Below the pieces are notes generated by a model, which was given only the letters and a program-made list of their open reading frames with translations, searched no databases and was not told the DNA's origin. From Hygrophila difformis (Eukaryota; Streptophyta; Magnoliopsida; Lamiales; Acanthaceae), in NCBI GenBank assembly GCA_030278955.1, contig JAOANR010000010.1:21668444-21732443 (forward strand): a stretch of 64,000 nucleotides of DNA. The letters are read 5' to 3'. Positions 40,257-51,093 of this stretch are shown here, one piece after another. Within the stretch, counting starts at the first letter, position 1. Each line of letters opens with the position of its first letter. The position numbers and the translations under genes were made by a program.

Positions 40257-42842
40257 TGTAATACCCGAGAATTTTCCAACATAAAATAAAACAATAATTA
40301 AATAAATAAATAATAAATAAAATAAATACTATAAATAAATAAACAAATCCAGCAAATAAAAGAAATAAATAAAGATAAGGAAATGAGAAATGAGATTTTT
40401 ACTTAAAAAGGAATTAAAGGAATTTAATCCAATAAAAGGATGGATAAATGGTACACCAAAACCCGACACTAATGAACTCGAGTATTCGAGTCCAAAACAT
40501 CCAATTAGACTGAGAATAAAATTAGAGAGAAAGTATGAACCCGAATATACCCCGGAAATCGGAATTCGGGAGCATAGAGGGATAGAAACCCGAAAGAGAG
40601 GCGGAAAAGCACGACGGATCGCACGACCCGCCCGGACCGAAGTCCAGGCGAAGTCGGCGCGGTGGCCGCGCGGTGAAGGGGCTTTAGCGCGCCACGACCG
40701 CGCCACTTCACAGATTCGTTTGTTGCGTGAATCTCTCGCCCGAACGCGGATTTTTCGACTTTCGGTTGAACATCTCTCGACTCAAGACCTTTAGGTCGGT
40801 TGTGGACGCCCTAGGGATTGAGAATTCTATAAATAAGCCCCTTGGGAGCCCCAAACAAGTTTACAAAACCTTACAATCTTCTATACGTTCGAAACCCTAA
40901 ATTCGGAGTCGACGGAAAGCACCAAACGGAGGCAGGAGCTTTGGACGAAAATCCGAGGTCTCCAAACGTTGTGGTAAGCTCTAGTCCGATAAATCTTTTC
41001 ACGTTTCAATCCGAAAACGGATTCTAACTTCGGTTCTTTTCTTTCTACACCCCGTATCGAATCTAGATCGTAGAATCCGACGAACGGAGAGGAGAAACGG
41101 TGATCTGGAAGCCACGCCTCCGAACTAGACATCCCCGACATTCATAGACACTGTAAGTTAACTCTTACATGGTTTTGGGATGAATTAAAACATTCAAAAC
41201 TAAAAGATTAACATGAAACCGAAATTCTGTCAACTATTACTTTCTACCGGCGCAACAGATTTGTTGAATTTTTCCGACCCTTAAAACGAACTCAAACGGA
41301 AAAACTTAAAACACGAAAAACGTTCTAAGACTTAGACCTAGCTACTGTAAAAATTTGGGAATTTTTAGAGTTGATTTGATAGGTGAAAACCCATTGAAAC
41401 CGAACTATTTGAATCTAGATCTCGAAATCTTGGAAAGAACTTAGGAATGATCTTGATCACGTTTTTGACATAGGATCTAGGCTGTTTTAGATCTTTGGCC
41501 GAACATAAAAGTTGTAGATAAATGTCTTAAGATGATCCCTGTCAAATTTCATTAAATTTGGAGTTGAATTGATATGGTAGAATTTGAAATCTTGAAACTG
41601 TGACATATTAAACTCGGACAGAATTCCTCTTATGCGAAAATTGGTACATTTGACCTACTTAGGTATCTCGGATTGAAAAAGTTAAAACACGAAAGTTGTA
41701 GATCTTGATGTTTCCGAGTCAGATATGAAATTTTGGAATTTTTAGAATTAAATCTGATTTTAGACGAATTTTGGAGTAAACTGTGATTACCGAGACGAAA
41801 TCTTGAAATCTTGTTGAAAAATGGAATTAACCTTTAGGGTTGAAACGAATTGAGATATTATTTCTAAATTAATACAATGGAAGGCAGATTTTAAAAACTA
41901 TATCCCCTTACAAACTTGATAAATTAAAATTAGGGGTGAGTGCTCTGCAGGGTGCCCCCTAACGATTCACTTCGTGCCGTAATGGGACCCCGCGCGCTAA
42001 ATTTGAGATATGGATTGCCTAAACGGCGAAACTTAGGGCCTACACTCTCGTGAATATCCGTATGGGTTTCCCGAGGCTCCGGAGTAGTACTGGGTATGGC
42101 TGATACGGTTGCGCCCGCCGGGCTACCGGCTAAACTTGTTGACATCGCGATGCTATCGTGAAACTTTGAAATACCAAATCGGGAATGTAATGGGGATTCT
42201 AAATTAAATTAAATTAGATTAAATTATGTTGTTGTCCAATTAAATTATTTAAATGCTTTATTTAAATTATGGCTATTATCTTGAACCATGTGATATGTGT
42301 TATTAAATAGAGCCTGAGATAAATTATGCTATTGGATATGGATTAGATGAAACTAAATATTATGTTATTATCATGCTTTGTTAAATTATTAAATTTATGG
42401 CTTTTAAACCCTACGATCATGCATGTGTTAACTTACTCAGCAATTTTGCTGACCAAAACCATTTTTATTCCTTTCCTTACAGAATATGTGGAATGAGCAT
42501 GTGTGAGCACGATTCATGCATGGGATTTTGGGGATTGTTATTTTGCTTTAAAATTTCGTACTTAGACTATATTATGAACGGGCCTGTTTAACCCGTGTTT
42601 TGACCATGTCGGCCCTTTTTATATTTTCCGCTGCGATACTGTACTAAACTAAATATTTCCGCTGCGCTATGCTATTATTATTTTCGAATTATATTGTATG
42701 GGCTATTTTGAATGCTTTAAATGTTTTAAATACTGCAATACCTAGCCTTGCATCTCTTTAGTAAGCTCGGAGAAACCGTGTTTTACTAGGGAGATGTGGC
42801 GGTGACACCCCGACCTGGGTGACCAAAAACCGGGGTGTTACA
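40257..42842 (+). repeat. 3' LTR
   Basis: 2586 bp, nearly identical to the 5' LTR, with an 8 bp deletion relative to it near 41985 and scattered substitutions. It is preceded by a purine run AAGGAGGGTAGAC. A second purine-rich AAGGGGGAGAGGATGTGATACC at about 40039-40060 looks like an additional polypurine tract plus LTR-start-like sequence. Confidence 0.95.
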
Positions 42843-44029
42843 CAAGCACGCCCCTGTGGAGACCTGTTTTGCTTAATGGTAATTTTAATTTTGTGTTTGT
42901 TATGCAATTTAAATTTGTTATGTGATTTATATTGTTGATTATGGTCATTGTTTGTTGATTATGTATCTTGTTTGTTTTTGTTTTTTTCAGCACATGTTTT
43001 TTGATTTCTATGAGCGTGAAGAGCTTCATTTGGTTGGATTTACATGTAAAAATGATCGATACTTGAAGATGGTTGATATCTGGAAGGTTTTCCCTAATGC
43101 AAAGTATCCAGATATTGACTTTAAGAAGAAATCGAGGGCTGCGAAAAGGACTGTGGAGGAAGATGACGATCGACTTAGCACTTTTGTTTCTGGTCTAAAG
43201 AAGAAAAGGAGGGGTGGGAAAGAAGTGGAAGATGAGCGTGTGAATTCTACTGCAAATGAACCAACTGCCAATCTTTTTAGGAGTGTGGATGGAGGAGGAG
43301 ATGAGCAGTTAGGAGAAAATGTGGATTTGAATGCTAGTGGAAATGAAGAAGCTGCCAATCTTTCTAGCTTGCAGTCTATGTATGCACCTGTTGTCCATGA
43401 AGCTAATGCAAATGAGATAACTGATTCTGAACCAGTTGTTCATCTTTCTGATCACACAATGGACTCTATTGTGAACATTGCTTGCCAATATATGGATGCT
43501 GATGCTTCAGGCAATGATGATCCTCTCATAGAAGCATCCAGAAATGATGTTGAACCTTCCCCACACCCCCCCTGTGATCAAGATGCAGGTGAACTGTTGA
43601 TTAATGTGGGTCGACGTCGTGAAGGAGAATAGTCAAATAATCTTGATATAACTGCAAGCGAAGGAGAAATCTTGATGGGTATATTAGCAGGAGCTGGAAA
43701 TGGTGTGATGAGTCAAGGGGGTCCGGAGGTGACAAGTTTGCGGGAAGGAGGTGATGTAGATGCTGGGAATGTAAAAGACAAAACTGAAGAGAGAGTTGCC
43801 CCGGAGACTGAAAATTTACCTGAAAATGTACCGAAGGTAGTTTTATAAATTTTGTACTTCATAATATTTTTTGAAGGTAGTTTCTGACATTCTTTTTTCT
43901 TTTTTGCTTTTTCTGTGTTGTTTATTTTTATTGCAGAGATCTTTATTTCGATTCCGAATCCCTTTCAGTTTCGATTCCTTGAATGTATGCACAGTGACAA
44001 ATGTTTGCTATAGGGGTTACTGTAACAAA

Positions 44030-45475
44030 GTGTTTTGATATATTTTTCTTGTGTGATTTTTAGTTAGCACATGATGGGGCTGAGAAAGTTGTAGCACATG
44101 ATGGGGCTGAGAATCCAGAGGTATTTTAATAGTTTTCAGCGATGGCGTTTTGTTTTTCAGCGATGATAATCTGCACATTTCAGCGATTTTGGATATGATG
44201 ATTGATATATTTTCTTGTGTGATTTTAGTTTTTAATAGTTTTTAGCTATATCAATTGTGATGTAACAAAATGTTTTGATATATTTTTCTTGTGTGATTTT
44301 TAGTTAGCACATGATGGGGCTAAGAAAGATGTAGCACATGATGGGGCTGAGAAAGATGCAGCACATGATGTGGCTGAGAATGTAGAGGTACTGTAATAGT
44401 TTTCAGCGATGGTTTCTGTGTTTTTCAGCGATGATGTTTACCACATTTCAGCGATTTGGATATGGTGATTGATATATTTTCTTGTGTGACTTTAGTTTTT
44501 AATAGTTTTTAGCTATATCAATTGTGATGTAAATAGAGGTATTTTCTCTAACTTACTTTAGTATATGTATAGATGCATGCAAAAGATGTGCCAACCTTTT
44601 CTTTGTGCCAACCTTTCAGTTTCGATTCTTTGAATGTATGTACAGTGACAAAATGTTTGCTATAGGGGTTACTGTAACAAAGTGTTTTGATATATTTTTC
44701 TTGTGTGAATTTTAGTTAGCACATGATGGGGCTAAGAAAGATGTAGCACATAATGGGGCTGAGAAAGATGCAGCACATGATGTGGCTGAGAATCCAGAGG
44801 TACTTTTATAGTTTTCAGCGATGGTTTCTGTGTTTTTCAGCGATGATGTTTACCACATTTCAGCGATTTGGATATGGTGATTGATATATTTTCTTGTGTG
44901 ACTTTAGTTTTTAATAGTTTTTAGCTATATCAATTGTGATGTAAATAGAGGTATTTTCTCTAACTTACTCTAGTATGTGTATAGATGCATGCAAAAGATG
45001 TGCCAACCTTTTCTTTGTGCCAACCTTTCAGTTTCGATTCTTTGAATGTATGTACAGTGACAAAATGTTTGCTATAGGGGTTACTGTAACAAAGTGTTTT
45101 GATATATTTTTCTTGTGTGATTTTTAGTTAGCACATGATGGGGCTAAGAAAGATGTAGCACATGATGGGGCTGAGAAAGATGCAGCACATGATGTGGCTG
45201 AGAATCCAGAGGTACTTTTATAGTTTTCAGCGATGGTTTTTGTGTTTTTCAGCGATGATGTTTACCACATTTCAGCGATTTGGATATGGTGATTGATATA
45301 TTTTCTTGTGTGACTTTAGTTTTTAATAGTTTTTAGCTATATCAATTGTGATGTAAATAGAGGTATTTTCTCTAACTTACTCTAGTATGTGTATAGATGC
45401 ATGCAAAAGATGTGCCAACCTTTTCTTTGGGCATATCCGAGAATGAGAATGTTGTAACAGATGAGAATCCAGAGG
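44030..45475 (+). repeat. Tandem ~410 bp exon-plus-intron units in the Ulp1 gene
   Basis: Four short exons begin TTAGCACATGATGGGGC after a TTTTAG acceptor, at about 44064, 44304, 44715 and 45128. Each encodes AHDGAEKD/AHDVAENPE repeats and ends GAATCCAGAG or similar before GTA. The introns between them repeat nearly exactly, each with three CAGCGAT motifs and a CAATTGTGATGTAAATAGAGG block. The last two units are almost identical, so amplification is recent. Confidence 0.9.
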
Positions 45476-46859
45476 TATGTTAATAGTTTTCAGCGATGAT
45501 TTCTATGTTTTTCAGCGATGATTCATTTCATATTTCAGCGATGATTGATATATCATCTGTAATTTTCTGGAACAAGCTAAGACAGTTGATAGAGCTAAGA
45601 CAATCGAGAAATTGAAGGAGAAGTATATGCCTCCTAGAGTGATGATGACTGATCTCCAGCCTATTGAAAAATGCAACAAGTTTACATTCATGGAGATGAC
45701 TTATACCCGATTTAAAGAATATCCAGAATTTGAGGCGTCATATACCTGTACTCCAGAAGATTTGAATGTGGCTGTTTGGGCTATCATTACAAATATTCTA
45801 GGAAAGGTTGAAGCGAAGAACACGATTGTTTATGATGATAAAGAAATGAACTTGTCCAAGCTTGACATTGAAACACTGAGGGTTGATAGTGATATTGCGG
45901 ATATTGTTATAAACTGTTACGCGAAAGTGATCAACCGTCGTGAATTCGAAAGAGCCAATGGGAAACCAATGCTGAAATATTATTGTTCATTATTTGCTGT
46001 GAGTCTGATATATATATATATATATACATACATATATATATATTTAACTTCTTTTTGATGCATGATATGTTGTATCTTTTGAAACAGACATTTGCAGAGG
46101 CAGAGGTGGATGCAAATTTACCGTTAAAAGATGGTGCAGACTTGTTGATACATTCGTGAAAGATTTCAAGTTTTTTCCTGAAGAAATGATTGATGTGGTG
46201 TTGAATGCAGAGAGTGTAGGATACATTTTTGTTTTGATAATTTTGTTTATATAGTTGATCATTATTAGATTCTAATTATATGTTTTCTCAATGTTCCAGT
46301 TCTTCTTCCCATTTTGTCGACAAAACCATTGGGTTGCTTTTTCTGTTGATATGAGAAAGAGAAGAATTTTTTACTTCAACAGCAAGAATGCTGAAGGCGG
46401 GTGGACAGCTGATTATAATGTTTTGAATAGGATATGGTATAACTTGAGGATGCTGGGAAATACACTGATGAAATCTGAAAAATGGTTTGCATTATATCGT
46501 ATGCTTTTCTCGCCGTTGGCAGAGCAGAAAGATCAGCACAGCTGCGGTGTTTTTGTCATGTCATATATGGATTATTGGGAAGGATTAATTATGGATGACA
46601 TGTTGGCAGAAATGAAGAACAAAAGGTATAATCTGGCAAAAAGAGCCAAAGTCTGCGCTGAAATACTGATGTCAGATGTCAATCAAAAGAAAGATTTTGT
46701 GCTACGAGAAGTGAGTAGAGAGATGCAGTTGGTTGCCCAGCATAGTCAGTCATTTGAGGTAAAGAAACCAGCACCACCTAAGCCAAAAAAGGGTCGGAAA
46801 AAGAAACAATGATGAATGAAGTGTTTTTGATGAATGAATGAACTGTTTTTTTATGCGAT

Positions 46860-47000
46860 GGATGACATCGCTTAAATGTATATTTGTTAATCGCTTAAAT
46901 GTAATATTTTGTCGCTGAAATGTACATTGTTTCATCTCTTAAATGTCTATTGTTTAATCGGTTATATATATTGCACTTTTTGTGATCGCTTAAATGTACA
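46860..47000 (-). repeat. Inverted-orientation cluster of ATCGCTTAAATG / TCGCTGAAATG
   Basis: Immediately after the Ulp1 stop, five or six copies of the motif appear reversed (ATCGCTTAAATGTA and TCGCTGAAATGTAC) within 130 bp. This contrasts with the forward orientation upstream. Confidence 0.75.
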
Positions 47001-47431
47001 TCTCTTTATTCTTACATGGGCATTGTAAATTATGGAGTATTATTCTCTATTTGGCTGATTTGAAGCGATTCGGTCAGGTTGGGATAGCTGAAAAAGGAAC
47101 TGATGTGGATCCTGAGGTTGGGATAGCTGAAAAAGGAACTGATGTGGATCCTGAACATGCTGAGCACATCAGACTTCTAAGGGAAAAAGTGCTACATGAG
47201 ATGACGCGTAAGAACTGGCCAGTGCTGAGAAAGAATGCAAGACAGTACAGATTGATGAACAAGGCTGAGGCAGAGGAGTATCTGAAATATGATCTGGCAC
47301 AAGATATGTCTTATTTAAAGGAAGCCCTGGAAAGAGACATGGTGTCCGCCATGATGGAGCGCTACAGAACTTCTTATCTCGAACTCCTCATGGAAATGGA
47401 TCAGAAGGCCCTGGATTATTGTAATACATGA
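46994..47431 (+). CDS. MULE accessory protein 1, unknown function
   Basis: An open frame of up to 145 codons; the true start is uncertain and the first ~28 residues look noncoding. A 42 bp tandem duplication encodes VGIAEKGTDVDPE twice (about 47077-47160). The rest is charged and helical (HIRLLREKVLHEMTRKNWPV, EEYLKYDLAQDMSYLKEALE, RTSYLELLMEMDQKALDY). I recognise no domain. It lies between the Ulp1 gene and the last gene of the MULE and may be a separate gene or a final exon of a longer transcript. Confidence 0.45.
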   Translation: MYISLFLHGHCKLWSIILYLADLKRFGQVGIAEKGTDVDPEVGIAEKGTDVDPEHAEHIRLLREKVLHEMTRKNWPVLRKNARQYRLMNKAEAEEYLKYDLAQDMSYLKEALERDMVSAMMERYRTSYLELLMEMDQKALDYCNT

Positions 47432-47629
47432 AATAAAAACAAGATCATGCATTATGATTACAAACTCAGAAGTCTAATCTGCAAACGTATAAAAGGAGCA
47501 TGGGAACTGATGCTGGTGAGGATCACCAATCCACAATTTGTGAGAGATTACTTGAGGTTTGTACATAAACAGTTTGGCCAAAAGTAGAAGAAAACAATTT
47601 GTGAAAACGTTTGTACATGTGATTATCAA

Positions 47630-48235
47630 TGTTTCAGCGATGGGTATTAAGAATTTTAAGCGATGGTTACATATTCTTTTCAGCGATGTATATGTATTCT
47701 TTTCAGCGATGTGTATATAGCATTTTTCAGTGATTTGTATATGAGCATTTTATGCGATTTTATGTATGTTTCTGAGTTCTGAGTTGTGTTGTGATATGTT
47801 TCTCTTTTTATGAGTTTTCTGAAATTTCATATTTATACATTCATTTAAATGAGTTCTGAGTTATGTTTGTACATGTGATTATCAGCGATGTCAAGAGCAA
47901 TTTTTCAGCGATGTGTACATTGCATTTTAAGCGATGGTTTTATATGGTTTTCAGCGATAGACAACAAGCATTTTAAGCGATGGTGATAGATCGTCGTTTT
48001 TGATTTTATGTATGTTTCTGAGTTCTGAGTTATGTTGAGCGATGGACATCAAGCATTTTGTGATGTGTTTCTCTTTTTCTGAGTTTTCTGAAATTTTATA
48101 TTTATACATTCATTTAAGCGACAAAATGTTTGTACATGTGAATATAGCATTTTAAGCGATGGTTCTATATTGTTTTTAGCGATTGACCGTAAGCATTTTA
48201 AGCGAAGCGTATATGTTGTTTTCAGCGATGGAAGG
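47630..48235 (+). repeat. Array of TTTCAGCGATG / TTTTAAGCGATGG motifs upstream of the last MULE gene
   Basis: About fourteen forward-oriented copies lie between 47630 and 48235, many preceded by GCAT, with CAGCGATG and AAGCGATGG forms mixed. A ~300 bp segment (GTATGTTTCTGAGTTCTGAGTT...) repeats within it and resembles the transposase intron 1 sequence at 27650-27760. Confidence 0.85.
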
Positions 48236-48415
48236 AAATATATTTCATTTTTATGGAGTGGCCTAAATGAAATGGGCCTAAATAAAATTAAATGGGCCTC
48301 GGAAAATTTTTTAAATTGTGAGCCTTATAAAAGGAATCACATTCATTTCTCGAATCTTCATTTCTAAACCCTAATTTCTCAAAACCGTAATCGGAATCAC
48401 CTTCATTTCTCAGAA

Positions 48416-49481
48416 ATGTCGTCCAAAAGAAGATGCACGGGAGAGAGTTCCAGTCGCACATCCGACTTGTTCACACAATGCTGGGAGATGTTCGGGAATT
48501 ATCTGAAGGATACACATCCGACGTGTGACAATGCGCGCGGACTGAACGATTTAATAGAAAAAATGTTAAACGCTGGGTATGTGCCGAAGAAGCATCGAGA
48601 TATTCTTATTGAAACACAGGTATTTCTTATTGAAATTACAACTGAGTGTGCTTAGGAACCTTTTGATTAATGGTTTAAATTGTTTTATGGTTTTAATGGT
48701 TAGAATGGTTTTGGTTGGAATTGTTTTGAACTGATTTATGGTTTTTAATGTTGTTTTGAACTGATTATGGTTGTTCTAGGGTTACGAATTGTTTCAGTGT
48801 TTATGTTTGAACTGTTTGAACTGATTATGGTTGTTCTAGGGTTATGAGTTGTTTAAGTGTTTTATGGTTGTTTTAGTTATTAATTGTTTTGTATTGATTA
48901 TTGTTTTTTTAATGATTTGTTTTGAACTGATTATGGTTGTTTTTAGTGCTATGAATTGTTTTTGTACTGATTATGGTTGTTTTAGTGATTGTTTTGAACT
49001 GATTATGGTTGTTTTTGTACTGATTATGGTTGTTTCAAAAAATTGTTTCAGTGCTATGAATTGCTTTGTACTGATTATGGCATCTTATATTTACATCTTA
49101 TATGTTAATAAGCTATCTTTCTTATATGTTGAAACACAGGAATTTCTGTTGAAAATTATAACTGAGTATCCTGATATTGAGGCTGCTGAAAGATCTTATA
49201 ACATCATGTATCCCCACTTCGAAGCTCTGGATATTCATATTGGTGTCCTCCAAAATGAAGGCAGATCTAATGGTGTTGATGTGAACAGACGTTCATTTGA
49301 TCCCACACAGCTGCGTGAAATGTCAAATCATTATCGCAGCGTTAAAGTCTCATTTGCAAATACTCCAGGGCAGTTGAGAGAACGCAAAAAGGCTTTTACA
49401 AATATGTGGGAAGATCTGATTCATAGGCTTAGGGCGATGCATCAAGCCATCTCTGATCCTGCTAATATCCCTGCTGTTTAA
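48416..49481 (+). CDS. MULE accessory protein 2, two exons, unknown function
   Basis: Exon 1, 48416-48619, starts MSSKRRCTGESSSRTSDLFT after a typical ATG context (CAGAAATGTC). Exon 2, 49140-49481, encodes EFLLKIITEYPDIEAAERSY, a central region and a stop. The join is in phase 0 and gives 181 residues. The N terminus is basic and Ser-rich; the remainder looks alpha-helical with no known motif. The intron (520 bp) is flanked by two similar copies of the exon boundary and is filled with GAACTGATTATGGTTGTT repeats. Both exons are open and intact, unlike the other MULE genes. Its function is unknown; the position suggests a role in transposition. Confidence 0.6.
48700..49085 (+). repeat. Minisatellite of GAACTGATTATGGTTGTT units inside an intron
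   Basis: About eight imperfect copies of (GAA)CTGATTATGGTTGTTTTAG and AGTGNTATGAATTGTTT alternate across the intron of accessory gene 2. Confidence 0.8.
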
Positions 49482-49737
49482 TATGTTTGAATGTTTTTGA
49501 ATGACTTTGAATGGTGGTGTTTTGGGAATGACTTGTTTTTGTGATGTTTTTGGGATGTTTTTATGACTTTTTTGAATGGTGGTGTTGAATGTTTTTATGA
49601 CTTTGTGATTGAATGAAATGTTGAATGTTGAATGTTTGATTTATAGTTTGATTTATGGTGTTGAATGTTTTATGACTTTGAATGGATTTAACTGATTTTA
49701 GTGTTATGAATTGTTTTAGTGATTATGGTTTTTATGA

Positions 49738-50830
49738 TGTATCGCTGAAAAGTATATAGTGAACTCGCTTAAAAGAATAGTTGTTCATCGCTGAAAAGTT
49801 ATAACATCTCTGCATAGCGTATTAGTATCTCGCTTAAAGGAATTTCAAGTCATCGCTGAAAATAATAGTACAATCTCGATGAAATGAAGCACATACCATC
49901 GCTGAAAAGTATAATGTTCTATCGCTGAAAATAATGATACAAATTAATATGTTTTAATTAGGAATTAATAATTTCGTTAAAAATAGTATCTTAAAGAAAA
50001 CAGTTGCACTTCATCGAGAGTGTACCATTATTTTCAAGTCATCGCTGAAAATAATGGCACACTCTCGCTGAAATGAACTACATTCCCTCGCTGAAAAGAA
50101 TAACAATGTATCGCTGAAAATAATGATACAAATTAATATAATTTGTGTCCGTAATATGTTGTAATTAGGAATTAATAATTTCGTTGAAAATAAAAACATA
50201 TGATGTATCGCTGAAAAGTACATAGTGAAATCGCTTAAAGAGTATATCATTCATCGCTGAAAAGAGTACGTATACATCGCTGAAAAGATATAATATCTCT
50301 GCAAAGTGTATTAGTATCTCGACGAAAACAATTGCACTTCATCGAGAGTGTACCATTATTTTTCAAAAGTCATCGCTGAAAATAATGTTACACTCTCGCT
50401 GAAATGAACCGCATTCTATCGCTGAAAAGATTAACACTGTATCGCTGAAAATAATGATACAAATTAATATAATTTGTGTCAGTAATATGTTTTAATTAGG
50501 AATTAATAATTTCGTTAAAAATAAAAACATATGATGCATCCTGCATTCTGCATCGCTGAAAAGATATAATTCTCTGCAAAGTGTATTAGTTGCACATCTC
50601 GGGGAAAGGAATTTGAAGTCATCGCTGAAAATAATGAGGCATTCTCGCTGAAATGAAGGGCATTCCATCGCTGAAAAGAATAATGTTGTATCGCTGAAAA
50701 TAATGGTACACTCTCGATGAAATGAAACATAGTGATGTATCGCTGAAAAGAATAATGTTTTAATTAGGAATTAATAATTTCGTTAAAAATAAAAACATAT
50801 GATGTATCGCTGAAAAGAAAATAATTTGTG
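49738..50830 (-). repeat. Right subterminal array of inverted motifs (ATCGCTGAAAA)
   Basis: About 25-30 copies of TCGCTGAAAA(G/T)A, with TCGCTTAAA variants, lie in this ~1.1 kb, all reversed relative to the left part of the element. Larger units of ~300 bp containing AGGAATTAATAATTTCGTTAAAAATA repeat three to four times. No coding sequence is present. Confidence 0.88.
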
Positions 50831-51093
50831 TAACATGTTTTAGTGAATTTTAGTGATTTTTTCTGTTGTAAGATATTTTAGGATACAAATCCGTTTAACA
50901 TATGCAGTAAATCCGTTAAAGATACGTACTAATCCGTTAATTTCGTAATTAATAAAACCGTTCCATATTTTAATTGGACAACTTTACCCTTTTGCATTTA
51001 CAACCCTTGGATTTTAATTGGACGATCAAGATTTTCGCCTTGATGTTCTGCAATTTGATGCAATCGCACCTTAACCGGACCCATTCAGCACCA

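Larger units (their letters stand above)
31719..42842 (+). mobile_element. Ty3/gypsy chromovirus-like LTR retrotransposon, 11.1 kb, chimeric and non-autonomous
   Basis: A perfect 5 bp duplication CAAGC (31714-31718, 42843-42847) flanks LTRs that start TGTAATACCC and end GGTGTTACA. The two LTRs differ at scattered positions, by eye about 1-2%, so insertion is fairly recent. Between them are a primer binding site, a coiled-coil ORF, a large antisense ORF and a pol ORF that lacks protease and the catalytic half of RT. It sits in the Ulp1 exon of the MULE, so it is younger than the MULE insertion or at least than the MULE gene. Confidence 0.93.
31048..46812 (+). pseudogene. Ulp1-like (C48) cysteine peptidase gene of the MULE, interrupted by a retrotransposon
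   Basis: The first exon runs from about 31061 (MAEKVHT) to 31718, resumes at 42843, and ends at a GT near 42881. It contains a KVYGLPWGVD...WRMYVLFALQKVFTP region like the DUF1985/plant mobile domain found in such proteins. The next exon, 42991-43836, is acidic with basic KKKRRGGK patches. It is followed by short amplified exons (44064-45210) and an exon ending about 46000. The last exon, from 46299, holds the peptidase core: HWVAFSVDM (catalytic His), YFNSK and QKDQHSCGVFVM (Gln and Cys). The tail KPKKGRKKKQ may be a nuclear signal. Such enzymes cleave SUMO or related modifiers; the substrate here is unknown. Defects are TAG at 31255-31257 and at 43630-43632 within otherwise open frames, a frame change near 46090-46150, and the 11 kb insertion. 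The usual catalytic Asp is Asn. Confidence 0.8.
27296..51082 (+). mobile_element. 23.8 kb Mutator-like element carrying a transposase and a Ulp1-peptidase gene
   Basis: The 11 bp repeat ATTCAGCACCA lies immediately outside both ends (27285-27295, 51083-51093). The right terminus reversed, GGGTCCGGTTAAGGTGCGAT, matches the left terminus of the small element at 18329. The left terminus AATTTCGTTAGGGTGCAAT matches that element's other end. Content on the plus strand is a FAR1/MULE/SWIM transposase, a multi-exon DUF1985-like to Ulp1 gene, and two unknown genes. A Ty3/gypsy insertion contributes 11.1 kb, so the MULE itself is about 12.7 kb. MULEs carrying ULP-like peptidases (Kaonashi in Arabidopsis, CUMULE in melon) are known. 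Short terminal repeats, accessory genes and CAGCGATG arrays make this copy unusual. Confidence 0.88.
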
